The translations under genes and the position numbers were made by a program. Source: Chitinophagales bacterium (GTDB taxonomy: Bacteria; Bacteroidota; Bacteroidia; Chitinophagales; Saprospiraceae). From it: a DNA stretch of 64,000 nucleotides. The notes under the pieces were generated by a model that was not told where the DNA came from, ran no database searches, and worked only from the letters and a program-made list of their open reading frames with translations. The DNA lies in assembly GCA_022360175.1 (NCBI GenBank), contig JAKSDI010000215.1, positions 1-64,000 of the forward strand, read 5' to 3'. Numbering within the stretch: the stretch's first letter is position 1; the number at the start of each line of letters is the position of its first letter. Of the stretch, positions 23,636 to 33,061 are shown in pieces.

Positions 23636-26089
23636 TTATTCATTTCGCAAACTATCAACCGGATTGGCCCTAGCTGCTTGTATTGTATTCAGGCTCACAG
23701 TTAGCAAGGCCAGCATGCTAGCAAGTAAACCTCCTACAATAAATACCCACCATTGAGGAGTAATGCGATAGACAAAGTCAGACAACCAATAACGAGATGC
23801 AAACCATGCTATGGGTACAGCGATCAAAGCACCCCACAATGCCAATTGCAGAAAATCTTTGGATAATAAGGTCAGAATATGTTGTACAGATGCTCCCAGT
23901 ATTTTCCGAATACCAATCTCTTTCGTACGTAGATATACCATGTAAGATGCCAGCCCAAATACGCCCAGACAGGCAATCAGGATCGCCAATATGGTAAAGA
24001 ATAGAAGGATATTGCCAAATCGTTGATCTGCTTCATAATACGCTTGAAAGCGGTTGTTCAAAAATTCATATTCCAGCATGTTTCCTGGAAAAAATGATTG
24101 ATAACTATCCTTTAAATGAGCGATTGCTCCATCTGTATCAGCAGTATTTATTCGCAAAGAAAAGGCCTGATAAGTGTTATAAACTGGCAAGTACAGTGTT
24201 GGCTCTATAGGATGATGGAAAGATTGCTGATGGAAATCAGGCATCACTCCTACTATTACCCAGCTTTTATTCCAGAAAGATATTTCCTCACCAATTGCTT
24301 CTTCGGGTTCACTGTATCCCAGAGCCTGTATACTTTGCTCATTGATTACTACATTTTTGATCTGGTTAAAATCAAGATTATGATCTCCTCTACGTAATCC
24401 ACGCCCTGCTAATGCCTGCATTTGATAGGTTTCATCAAAGCTATGATCTGTCTCAATGAATCGGAAAGTTAAATTCTGATCTGGTTTTTCAGGAGCTTGC
24501 AAACCAAATATTCTCCCTGTATTATCACCTGGCACACGGCCTGACATACTCACCTGTTCTATTGCCGGATGAACCATTAATTCCTGTTTAAAAGCATGGA
24601 TTTTATCTATAAAAACTGTGTCAAAAGCCGTCAGCTCAGGGCCGCTTACCCGAAGGATTTGATCAATGCTTACCCCTAAATCCTGTTGGCTCATATAGCG
24701 CAATTGCTGAAAGGCGATCCAGGTGAGAGATACGAGGGCTATAGAGGCTGCAAACTGGAAGATCACCAGGCCCCGTCGCACTGCATGACTGCGCCCGGAT
24801 TGACGATAAGTTCCCTTGAGTACTTCTGTTGCCTGCTGGTTTAGCAGTAATAGTGCGGGATAAACACCTGTGCTTATGATCCCCATTACCAGCCATATCA
24901 GCAAGCTTGCTACCAGTATATACAAGAGCCCTCCTTCTACAACTGACTGACTAAAAGAGATGGGTTGGCCTATCAATTGGGCAAACCAGGGCTGTGTTCC
25001 TGTAGCCATTACTAGCGCCACTCCCAGGCTTACTCCATTTACTACAGCCGCTTCTGTAATAAACTGATTAATTAACTGTCGACGACCAGCGCCAACTATG
25101 CGGCGAATGCCCACTTCTTTTGCACGTTCTATTGCTCTGACAGTAGCAAGATTGATATAATTGACCCAAGCTAGTAATAAGATAAAAAAAGCAACTCCCA
25201 ACATAGCCCAAATAACTTTACCATTAGCTGTTTGTCCTATTTCGTATTCCAAATCTGAAGAATAGAGGTGTGCTTCCTTTAAAGGCTGTAAGTAAAAGCG
25301 TTCTTCAGCATTGGATACCTGTTCTCCCTGAAAATGCCGATCGCTAAATGCTTCAAATTTATGCTCTAGAGTAGCAATATCAGTACCTGGTTTTATTTGT
25401 AGAAAATGGTAAAAATCTGAAAAGCTCCAACTGATATCAGCAGCTTCACCTGCCTCCTGGATAAATGTTTTATAGGATGCCAGAATTTCGGCCTGAAGCA
25501 AGGAATTTGAAGGAAAGTCAGCACAAACACCAATAATCTCATAAGCTTGTCGGTCGCGATCCAGCTCAATTGTCTCTCCTATAATAGCTTCAAAATCGTC
25601 ATTCTCAATTTCAAAAAAATGGCGAGCCAGCTTTTCCGTGATGACTACTTCATAAGCCTTCGATAAAATACCTGTGCGCTTGCCCGCCAGCAATTCAAAA
25701 TCAAAAAATTCAAAAAAATGTTGATCTGCATAAAGTCCTTCGCTGGTACGATAATAATCTTCATCGCGATGAATCATCATATTTCCCTGAAAAAACAATC
25801 GGGTGTAAGCTTCTACTTCCGGGTACTCTTCTGTCATCACAGGCCCTATAGTGGGATAAGTAATAGTGCCTTTTTGTACCCGTTCTCCATTTTGAAAACG
25901 ATCATTGATAACGCGATATATAGAATCTGCCTTACTATGAAATCGATCAAAACTCAACTCATACCCAACATACTGCATCAACAGCAGACAAGTAGTCATT
26001 GCCAGAGATAAACCAAGAATATTCAATACAGAATACCGCTTATTCTTCCAAAGGCTTCTAAAGGATATTTTCAGATGATTCAAAATCAT
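23636..26089 (-). CDS. MacB/FtsX-type ABC transporter permease (2nd of four)
   Basis: An 817-residue double-module permease, the longest of the four. Signatures are RAKEVGIRRIVGAGRRQ and RTKEIGIRKILGAS; the C-terminus is ARANPVDSLRNE. The N-terminal helix contains LNILGLSLAMTTCLLLMQYV. Its periplasmic core diverges most from the other copies, which is where substrate or adaptor contact would be expected. It lies 74 bp after the first permease and 42 bp before the third. No function beyond ABC-driven export can be assigned. Confidence 0.88.
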   Translation of the reverse strand: MILNHLKISFRSLWKNKRYSVLNILGLSLAMTTCLLLMQYVGYELSFDRFHSKADSIYRVINDRFQNGERVQKGTITYPTIGPVMTEEYPEVEAYTRLFFQGNMMIHRDEDYYRTSEGLYADQHFFEFFDFELLAGKRTGILSKAYEVVITEKLARHFFEIENDDFEAIIGETIELDRDRQAYEIIGVCADFPSNSLLQAEILASYKTFIQEAGEAADISWSFSDFYHFLQIKPGTDIATLEHKFEAFSDRHFQGEQVSNAEERFYLQPLKEAHLYSSDLEYEIGQTANGKVIWAMLGVAFFILLLAWVNYINLATVRAIERAKEVGIRRIVGAGRRQLINQFITEAAVVNGVSLGVALVMATGTQPWFAQLIGQPISFSQSVVEGGLLYILVASLLIWLVMGIISTGVYPALLLLNQQATEVLKGTYRQSGRSHAVRRGLVIFQFAASIALVSLTWIAFQQLRYMSQQDLGVSIDQILRVSGPELTAFDTVFIDKIHAFKQELMVHPAIEQVSMSGRVPGDNTGRIFGLQAPEKPDQNLTFRFIETDHSFDETYQMQALAGRGLRRGDHNLDFNQIKNVVINEQSIQALGYSEPEEAIGEEISFWNKSWVIVGVMPDFHQQSFHHPIEPTLYLPVYNTYQAFSLRINTADTDGAIAHLKDSYQSFFPGNMLEYEFLNNRFQAYYEADQRFGNILLFFTILAILIACLGVFGLASYMVYLRTKEIGIRKILGASVQHILTLLSKDFLQLALWGALIAVPIAWFASRYWLSDFVYRITPQWWVFIVGGLLASMLALLTVSLNTIQAARANPVDSLRNE

Positions 26090-26163
26090 GATAGGGTGAT
26101 TTTATAGTCTCAGGCAATTAAGCAGGTGATAAAGTTGGTGCTCCCATCAATTTCACCCCCTAC

Positions 26164-28599
26164 TTATTCATACTTTAAACTGTCTGCCGGGTTTGCTAAT
26201 GCTGCCCTTAGGGCACGGAAGCTCACAGTAAGTAAAGCAATGAGAATAGCTGCTCCGGTAACCAGCACAAACATCCACCAATCTAAATGTATATGATAGG
26301 CAAAATCCTGCAGCCATTGTTTTGACATATACCAACCTATAGGTAAGGCCACAACGGCAGCTACTAATACCAATATGACAAAGTCTTTCGTAAGTAATGC
26401 TACCAATTGCTGTACGCTGGCACCCAATACTTTTCGGATTCCAATTTCTTTAGTTCGTTGCGCTGTAGTGTAGGAAATGAGCCCTAACAAACCTAGGCAA
26501 GATATTAATATAGCGATGCTCATTGCAAATGTGGACAATACAGAAGCTCTTCTTTCCGAACGATAAAAGTTGGCTATCGTCTCATCCAAAAAATTATATT
26601 CAAAAGGCTCTCCTGGATATATTTTATTCCATGATTGCTCCATCCGCTCTAAAATTGCCTGTATATGAGCTCCTTCTTGTCCTGTAATTTGCAGCTTTAG
26701 GCCGATTATGCCATAATCGTCTATATCACTTCCGATCACGACTGGTTCGATTTTATCATGAAGGGATGAGAAATGGAAATTATCAACTACTCCTACAATC
26801 GGCACCATTTTTCCATCTCCGTAATCCAGTTGTTCTCCTAATGCATCGGCTGGATTATCAAATCCGAGGTATTCTGCATAAGCCTCATTTACAAGTATTT
26901 CGTACAAAGTATCAGAAGGCACCATATTTCGTCCTGCTATTATATCCATGCCATACAAATGAATAAAGGAAGTATCTCCAAATTTGCGGTAAGTGCTATA
27001 TTTAATTTCTTCTCCACTTTTGCTTTGGTATTTCATAACCGTTGTAGAATAGCTGGAAGAAGCTGGGGTCTGTTCGTGTAAACTCAGTGCTTTGATTTCC
27101 GGATAGGCGCGTAATTCATTTGCCAGAATTATTTTCTTCTCATTTGCTGACTGCCAGGGCACATAAAAATAGACGATAGCATCTTTTTCAAACCCCATAT
27201 CTTTATTCAGCATATAATTCAATTGCTGTCCAATTGCCAGGTTGCCAAAGATCAATGCTTGTGCAATGATAAATTGAAAAATGATTAAGCCGCGACGTAA
27301 ATTAACATGGCCACTATTTTTAGCCTTTCCTTTTAATGCAAATGCAGGCTTATAACCCGACATGATAAAAGCGGGATAAGCTCCAGCTAATAAGGCTACT
27401 GTAAGTGTAAGTCCCAGCAAAAAAGAAAGGTGCAAAGGCGAAGTAATATCCAGTCCTACTCCTTCCGGAATATAATCTGCAAAATACCGTAAACCCACTT
27501 TTGCCAATGCAAGAGAAACAGCTACTGCGACTACGGTTAGTACTAATGTTTCCAATAAAAATTGGATAATCAACTCTTTCCGTGTTCCTCCTATTGCTTT
27601 CCGAATACCTACTTCTAGAGAGCGACGAGAAGCCTGAGCCGTTTCCAGATTAATAAAATTGATAATAGCTATAAACAACAAGATACCTGCAATAGATAAA
27701 AGAGCATACAAAGTAGGCATATGGGCTGGCTCCCGGCTATGATCGAAGATACTCAGGTCAGCATTATAGTGTAAATCTGTAAAAGACTGCAGGTGAAAGC
27801 CCGCATCTACATCATCTCCAAAATAGCTATCCTTTTTATAGAGAGCCTTGGCATCCTGGCCAAGCGTAGCTTCTACTTGTTCGGGCTCAATTCCTGATTG
27901 GAGCTTTACAAATACCTGATGGCTGCTATTAGTATTGGACCAATTATTAGGCTCATAGTTGTTCTTTAACCAACTAGCTTCGATTGTAGAATGAGAAATA
28001 AACATTTCAAAATCCAAATCCGTGCGCTTTGGAATATTGGCTATTATACCTGCAACTGTTAAAGGTAGTGAATCTCGAAAATGAAATTGCTGTCCGATTG
28101 CTTCACCTGGGTCTGTAATATCAAAATATTGCTTTGCCCTTTCCTCCGTCAGGACGGCTTTATAGGGTTCGCTCAAAGAGGTTACAGGGTTTCCAACCAA
28201 CCATTCGTAATCAGGAAAGACATCAAAGTAGGTTGGTGAGGCGATAGCAATACCTTCCTGCTGTCGTAAAAGATCTCTATCATCTACTTTTATACTTCCT
28301 GAAACTACCTGAAAAGCAGCACTTGATTCAATCAACTGTTGCTCCTCTTCTACCAGGGATGCCATCGCAGTAGGCACTCCCCGATTGAAGCCTGAAAAAA
28401 CACCATCGAAACTAGAATAGATACGATAAATACGTTCTTTATCCGTACGGAAGGTATCAAAACTCAGCTCGTATTCTGCCAGCAGGTAAATGACCAGGCA
28501 GGCTCCAAGGCCAATTGACAGGCCTAATACGTTGATAAAAGCATGTAGTTTATTACGCCAGAGGTTTCTGGCTGCTATTTTGAAGTAGTTCTGAAGCAT
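26164..28599 (-). CDS. MacB/FtsX-type ABC transporter permease (1st of four)
   Basis: An 811-residue double-module permease directly after the first ATPase (12 bp gap), so this pair is the likely core transporter. It has the N-terminal helix (about 20-42), signatures RSLEVGIRKAIGGTRKE and RTKEIGIRKVLGAS, and ends ALANPADSLKYE. As in its neighbours, the two periplasmic cores are of the MacB_PCD type, which in MacA-MacB contact an adaptor; the adaptor gene lies upstream at 29390. No outer-membrane TolC-type gene is present in the window. Confidence 0.88.
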   Translation of the reverse strand: MLQNYFKIAARNLWRNKLHAFINVLGLSIGLGACLVIYLLAEYELSFDTFRTDKERIYRIYSSFDGVFSGFNRGVPTAMASLVEEEQQLIESSAAFQVVSGSIKVDDRDLLRQQEGIAIASPTYFDVFPDYEWLVGNPVTSLSEPYKAVLTEERAKQYFDITDPGEAIGQQFHFRDSLPLTVAGIIANIPKRTDLDFEMFISHSTIEASWLKNNYEPNNWSNTNSSHQVFVKLQSGIEPEQVEATLGQDAKALYKKDSYFGDDVDAGFHLQSFTDLHYNADLSIFDHSREPAHMPTLYALLSIAGILLFIAIINFINLETAQASRRSLEVGIRKAIGGTRKELIIQFLLETLVLTVVAVAVSLALAKVGLRYFADYIPEGVGLDITSPLHLSFLLGLTLTVALLAGAYPAFIMSGYKPAFALKGKAKNSGHVNLRRGLIIFQFIIAQALIFGNLAIGQQLNYMLNKDMGFEKDAIVYFYVPWQSANEKKIILANELRAYPEIKALSLHEQTPASSSYSTTVMKYQSKSGEEIKYSTYRKFGDTSFIHLYGMDIIAGRNMVPSDTLYEILVNEAYAEYLGFDNPADALGEQLDYGDGKMVPIVGVVDNFHFSSLHDKIEPVVIGSDIDDYGIIGLKLQITGQEGAHIQAILERMEQSWNKIYPGEPFEYNFLDETIANFYRSERRASVLSTFAMSIAILISCLGLLGLISYTTAQRTKEIGIRKVLGASVQQLVALLTKDFVILVLVAAVVALPIGWYMSKQWLQDFAYHIHLDWWMFVLVTGAAILIALLTVSFRALRAALANPADSLKYE

Positions 28600-28611
28600 C
28601 GCAAGTGAGGG

Positions 28612-29301
28612 TTATAGCAACTGTTTGGAAACTATGTTTTCAGTGACAACCTGTCCATCTAACAATCGAATAATGCGATTGCCAAATTCAGCACAGTACT
28701 GAGAGTGGGTCACCATAATGATAGTGGCACCTTCATTATTCAGGTGTACCAGGGTTTTCATTACATCACTTCCATTGGAGCTATCCAGGTTTCCTGTAGG
28801 TTCATCCGCCAGGATCAATTTAGGATTGTTTACAATAGCTCTTGCAACGGCTACTCTTTGCTGCTGCCCACCAGATAGTTGTTGGGGAAAATGATTACGA
28901 CGATGCATCATATTCATCTTTTCCAGCACTTCTTCTACTCGTTTTTTGCGTTCGCTGCCTCCTACTTTTGTATAGATCAGCGGCAATTCAACATTTTCGA
29001 ATACCGTCAATTCATCAATCAGATTAAAGCTCTGAAAGATAAAGCCTATATTATTTTTTCTCAATTGCGAGCGTTTGCGCTCTGAGTAAGACGATACCTC
29101 GTGATCCAGGAAATGATATTCTCCTCCCGAAGGATTATCAATTAGCCCTAGAATATTCAACAAAGTTGACTTTCCACAGCCAGAAGGCCCCATAATAGAG
29201 ACAAACTCGCCTGCTTTAATTTCTATGCTCACCTTATTGAGCGCGGTAGTTTCAACCTCTTCGGTCCGGTATACTTTCACCAATTCGTTCGTGCGAATCA
29301 T
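28612..29301 (-). CDS. ABC transporter ATP-binding protein (LolD/MacB type)
   Basis: This 229-residue ATPase is canonical: Walker [11 protein letters not shown]-loop FIFQSFNL, signature [14 protein letters not shown], Walker B LILADEP, D-loop GNLDS and H-loop VTHSQ. It belongs to the MacB/LolD/FtsE group that drives FtsX-type permeases. It sits between the adaptor gene (88 bp) and the first permease (12 bp). It is probably the main ATPase of the system and may serve several of the four permeases. Confidence 0.92.
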   Translation of the reverse strand: MIRTNELVKVYRTEEVETTALNKVSIEIKAGEFVSIMGPSGCGKSTLLNILGLIDNPSGGEYHFLDHEVSSYSERKRSQLRKNNIGFIFQSFNLIDELTVFENVELPLIYTKVGGSERKKRVEEVLEKMNMMHRRNHFPQQLSGGQQQRVAVARAIVNNPKLILADEPTGNLDSSNGSDVMKTLVHLNNEGATIIMVTHSQYCAEFGNRIIRLLDGQVVTENIVSKQLL

Positions 29302-29389
29302 TATAATAAGGTTTTAAGCGGGAATGAACCCCAACAAGAAAAAGTAAATAATCAATTCTATTATCTGGTATATCATAGTTTCTAGTTAT

Positions 29390-30640
29390 TTATTTCAGTA
29401 CAAGTTCTTCTTTCTCTCCGAAATTATCATAGCTGGAAATAATGACAATATCTCCTGGCTCTAAACCACTTTGTACTTCATAATAATTTGGATTTTGGCG
29501 GCCAACACGTATCGTTCGCTTTTGTGCAATACCCGTTTTAGGGTTAATCACATAGGCCCATTTGCCGCCCGTAGCCTGATAAAAACCTCCCTTTGCCAAT
29601 AAGGTAGCCTCTGTTTCATCACTAAGAGACAGACGAAGAGAAATGGTTTGTCCACGCTTGATATTAGTAGGACGCTCACCAATGAATTCTAAATCTGCTT
29701 CGAAGTTACCATCAACTACCTCTGGATATATCCGGCGTATTTTTAAGGTATATACTTTACCGTCCATCTCAAAAGTGCCTTGTTGCTCTGGAAAAATACG
29801 GGATATATAATATTCGTTGATACGCGCACGTACCTTGAAATCCTTTAATACATCTATCTGTGCAATACGGTCTCCTCTATTGATAAGCTCCCCAATTTCA
29901 GATCCCATACCAGACAATTGTCCACTGATTGGAGCTCGTACACTGAGGTGGTCGAGACTAGTTTTAGCTATTGCTAAATTGCGTTGCATCAAATCTAGCG
30001 AATTGGTCATTTGGTTTTCTTGCATCACCTGAAAAAGGGAGTCCTTTTCAATGGTTTGGGCCAAAAGAATTTCTCGTCGCTTCAGGTGTTCAAATTCGTC
30101 TTGAGTTTCCTCAAATTCAACTTGAGAAATAACCTTATCTTTATAAAGTGATTTATTTCTTTTCGATTGCTTACTCATCAAATCTATACGATATTTTACA
30201 TCCAGCGCCTGTTCTTTCAAACTCAAGCTTTGCTGGTCCATCAAGATACTAGTATTGCGAATCGTATTGATTTGATTAATGATTTGTGCTTCCTGATTCA
30301 ATACATTCAACTCAAGATCAGGATTGGATAAGCGCATGATCTCCTGCCCTTTTTCTACTATAGCTCCATTTTCTACCATCAATTCTTCTACCCTGCCACT
30401 CTCTATAGCATCGAGATATACTGTTTTAATGGGTTCTACGGTACCAAATAGTGTAATGTATTCTTTAAAGACACCTGTCTCAACGGTATCTGTCAGTAAA
30501 CGTTCTTCCTGAACATTCAGACGGGAGGTACCTGCCTCGCGATAAAGAGCCGTTATCGCAATAATTACCGCTACTACTCCTAATGCGTATAATGCTATTT
30601 TTTTAGGTGCCCACTTTTTCTTTTCTATCTTTCTGTCCAT
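29390..30640 (-). CDS. HlyD/MacA-type periplasmic adaptor protein
   Basis: From the ATG at 30640 the protein is 416 residues: a short basic N-terminus (MDRKIEKKKWAPKK), one membrane anchor (IALYALGVVAVIIAITALY), then the adaptor fold. The latter contains a barrel-sandwich half (GRVEELMVENGAIVEKGQ), a long coiled-coil hairpin (about 110-230), the second half (VRAPISGQLSG) and beta-barrel segments. The longer frame to 30763 adds 41 residues with no likely function. It is the first gene of the export operon. Adaptors of this class link a MacB-like permease to an outer-membrane channel, which must be encoded elsewhere. Confidence 0.88.
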   Translation of the reverse strand: MDRKIEKKKWAPKKIALYALGVVAVIIAITALYREAGTSRLNVQEERLLTDTVETGVFKEYITLFGTVEPIKTVYLDAIESGRVEELMVENGAIVEKGQEIMRLSNPDLELNVLNQEAQIINQINTIRNTSILMDQQSLSLKEQALDVKYRIDLMSKQSKRNKSLYKDKVISQVEFEETQDEFEHLKRREILLAQTIEKDSLFQVMQENQMTNSLDLMQRNLAIAKTSLDHLSVRAPISGQLSGMGSEIGELINRGDRIAQIDVLKDFKVRARINEYYISRIFPEQQGTFEMDGKVYTLKIRRIYPEVVDGNFEADLEFIGERPTNIKRGQTISLRLSLSDETEATLLAKGGFYQATGGKWAYVINPKTGIAQKRTIRVGRQNPNYYEVQSGLEPGDIVIISSYDNFGEKEELVLK

Positions 30641-31241
30641 TGCTAAGTTTAAGTTTGTTGGCTGCCTCATCAAGAATTTCCTCAATAAGGCAGCCTTAGT
30701 AACGGTTAAATAATAACCTTTCAATTTTGCCTTGTCCTTTTGCCGCCAAACTGCGTCAATCATCAGTCACGTAGCCTACGGTTATGCTTCCTCTTCTTTC
30801 CTTGCCTGGCGATAAAATTACAGCGGCATATTTCGAAACTTTATTCTTTGCCCGTTACTGGAGAAATATTATGGCAGAGTTTTAAAGTCGTCGGATGATT
30901 TCTTAGTAATAGTTCACAAATACGAGTAATAATTCGGGTGATTTTTAATCTAATTAGTAAACCATTACCTACTCGTATACTATTAAGGCAAGGGGTATGC
31001 CAGTTTAGGAATGGAAAGTAAAAAATGGGAAGCGAGAAGTTTTACGAAAGCATTCCAAATCACTATAAAACACTGATTTACAAACCAAAACAGATTCACA
31101 CCCTATTAACTCACAGAAACTTTTTGGTCTCATCTCCACGAGTTCGCCCATCAAATTTCAATTTCTTTTGTGCGATTGCGTACAGGAGGTGTTCGAAAAT
31201 GAACAGAAAGAATGTATATTCGTACAGCTAAACCAAGCACC
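30641..31241. other. Divergent regulatory region between the adaptor and sigma54-activator genes
   Basis: About 600 bp without a gene separate the two start codons. It holds a sigma54 promoter match on the minus strand (30987-31002), a 9-bp inverted repeat ATACGAGTA/TACTCGTAT (30920-30928 and 30970-30978) and, close to the activator gene, an AGGAGGTG motif in front of a 10-codon frame (31200-31232). Confidence 0.6.
30987..31002 (-). promoter_or_regulatory. Sigma54-type promoter for the export operon
   Basis: The minus strand reads TGGCATACCCCTTGCC. This matches the sigma54 consensus TGGCACG-N4-TTGC(A/T) at the key GG and GC with exactly ten bases between them. It points to the adaptor gene, with a leader of about 340 nt to the ATG at 30640. 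The gene on the other side encodes a sigma54-dependent activator, which makes the site credible. Confidence 0.65.
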
Positions 31242-32624
31242 ATGAAAAAACAAGCTGCAAAAATTCTAATCATCGATGATGAAGAGGACATTCTTTTAAG
31301 TTTACAACTCTTCTTATCCCAGCATTTTGATGACGTTCGTACAGAATCTAATCCCTATCAACTTCCCCGTTTACTTCGAAACGATGAGTTTGATTTGGTC
31401 ATTCTAGACATGAATTTCAGAAGAGGAGATACCAGCGGTAAAGATGGTATGATGTGGTTGGAAAAAGTACTGGAACTCAGCCCTGGCACTAATGTAATCA
31501 TGATGACAGCTTATGCCGATGTAAAAACGGCTGTTGAAGCGGTAAAAACGGGTGCGCTGGATTTCATAGAAAAGCCCTGGCGCAATGAAAAATTACTAAC
31601 GACAGTACTCTCTGCCTTCCAGCTCAGCCAGTCGCGGCAGCAAGTACAGCAATTAGAACAAAAACAAAAAGCCCTAAGCAGCAATATTGATCAGCAGTTT
31701 GGTGAGATCATTGGTGAGTCAGAAGCTATCCAGCGGGTTTTTAATCTAATAGACAAAGTGGCCAAAACGGATGCCAATGTCCTCATCCTTGGCGAAAATG
31801 GTACAGGTAAAGAATTAGTGGCTCGGGCAATACATCGACGCTCCAAGCGAAACGGTGAGGTATTCATTACAGTAGATTTGGGTGCAGTACCTGAAAGCTT
31901 ATTTGAAAGTGAACTTTTTGGACACAAAAAAGGAGCCTTTACCGATGCCCGAGAAGATCGCACCGGGCAGTTTGAAGTAGCTTCTGGTGGTTCTCTTTTC
32001 CTGGATGAAATAGGTAATCTTTCCCAACCTTTACAAGCCAAATTATTGACTGCCTTACAGAGTCGTCAGATACGACGAATAGGTTCTAACGCTCCTATCA
32101 CTGTAGATATACGCCTCGTATGTGCCACCAATATGCCGCTCTATGACATGGTGAAAGACCATTCTTTCCGGCAAGATTTATTATACCGTATCAATACGGT
32201 TGAGATTAAACTGCCGCCACTGCGCGATCGAAGATCGGATATACCAATATTAGCCGATCACTTTCTAAAAATGTATCAGCGTAAATACCAAAAGCCCAGC
32301 CTCAAAATTGAAGCTAAGGCCATGAAAGAATTGCAAACCTATTCCTGGCCTGGCAACATACGCGAGCTGCGCCATGCAGTAGAACGGGCAGTTATCCTCG
32401 CAGAAGGCCCTAATCTGAAAATAGCTGATTTTATTCTGCAAGCTTCCAGCCAAGATAATAGCGAGCCTAGCGAAGAACTGGATTCTTACAACCTGGCAGA
32501 TATTGAACAATGGGCTATACGCAAAGCGCTATCCAAACATACAGGCAATATTTCTCATGCTGCCGAGGAACTTGGATTGACACGAGCAGCTTTGTATAGA
32601 AGGATGGCGAAGTACGGGATATGA
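31242..32624 (+). CDS. Sigma54-dependent NtrC-family response regulator
   Basis: From the ATG at 31242 the protein is 460 residues: receiver domain with D56 in LVILDMNF, AAA+ domain with Walker A GENGTGKE and the sigma54-contact loop GAFTDARED, Walker B LFLDEIG, and a C-terminal Fis-type HTH (ISHAAEELGLTRAALYRRM). It would activate sigma54 promoters, most likely the one at 30987-31002 driving the divergent export operon. In such loci a histidine kinase gene usually follows; here a decayed antitoxin-like gene follows instead, so the kinase must lie elsewhere or is lost. Confidence 0.92.
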   Translation: MKKQAAKILIIDDEEDILLSLQLFLSQHFDDVRTESNPYQLPRLLRNDEFDLVILDMNFRRGDTSGKDGMMWLEKVLELSPGTNVIMMTAYADVKTAVEAVKTGALDFIEKPWRNEKLLTTVLSAFQLSQSRQQVQQLEQKQKALSSNIDQQFGEIIGESEAIQRVFNLIDKVAKTDANVLILGENGTGKELVARAIHRRSKRNGEVFITVDLGAVPESLFESELFGHKKGAFTDAREDRTGQFEVASGGSLFLDEIGNLSQPLQAKLLTALQSRQIRRIGSNAPITVDIRLVCATNMPLYDMVKDHSFRQDLLYRINTVEIKLPPLRDRRSDIPILADHFLKMYQRKYQKPSLKIEAKAMKELQTYSWPGNIRELRHAVERAVILAEGPNLKIADFILQASSQDNSEPSEELDSYNLADIEQWAIRKALSKHTGNISHAAEELGLTRAALYRRMAKYGI

Positions 32625-32631
32625 GGAAAAT

Positions 32632-32913
32632 GTGGAAATTATAAAAACAATCCATGCAAAAAAGCTTACAGTAAAGATGGATAAATACACTCTTAAAAAA
32701 GCAAAAAACTATGCTAAGTATGTAAACAAAAATCTATCTGAAATCATTGAATCTTATTTGGATAGGATAAGCAGTTCCGAGCAAGAGAACAATGACGATG
32801 AATCACTAAGATAAATCCTTGGTATCATTGAACTCCCAAAAGACTTCAACGAAAAAGAAGCTATCCGAGAAATCAAATATAGAAGTTATTCAAAAACTAC
32901 ATACGATGCCTAA
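32632..32913 (+). pseudogene. DUF6364-family antitoxin-like gene split by an in-frame stop
   Basis: Residues 1-60 (GTG start, 7 bp after the activator stop) contain the DUF6364/RHH-like pattern KKLTVKMDKYTLKKAKNYAK, then LSEIIESYLD. A TAA at 32812-32814 ends the frame, but the same frame continues with LGIIELPKDFNEKEAIREI to a stop at 32911-32913. That is the usual end of this family (a GILxLPxDFD-type motif). One nonsense change therefore separates the two parts. No PIN-domain toxin gene follows. A shortened but functional DNA-binding protein cannot be ruled out. Confidence 0.65.
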
Positions 32914-33061
32914 AAGTACTTTTTTTAATCCCACTTTTGTTCCGTACTCACCTTGATAGCTCTGCTATCAGGCTCCTTGTGTACTTCAATTGGAATAAAA
33001 ATTACTACTTTTTGACTATCGCAGCAATTCTTGAACAACTTCACAATAAAACTCTTAATCA

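Noticed and set aside
32914..33061. VapC-type toxin gene after the antitoxin-like gene
   Set aside because: No PIN-domain start or acidic motifs follow, and the frames close quickly.
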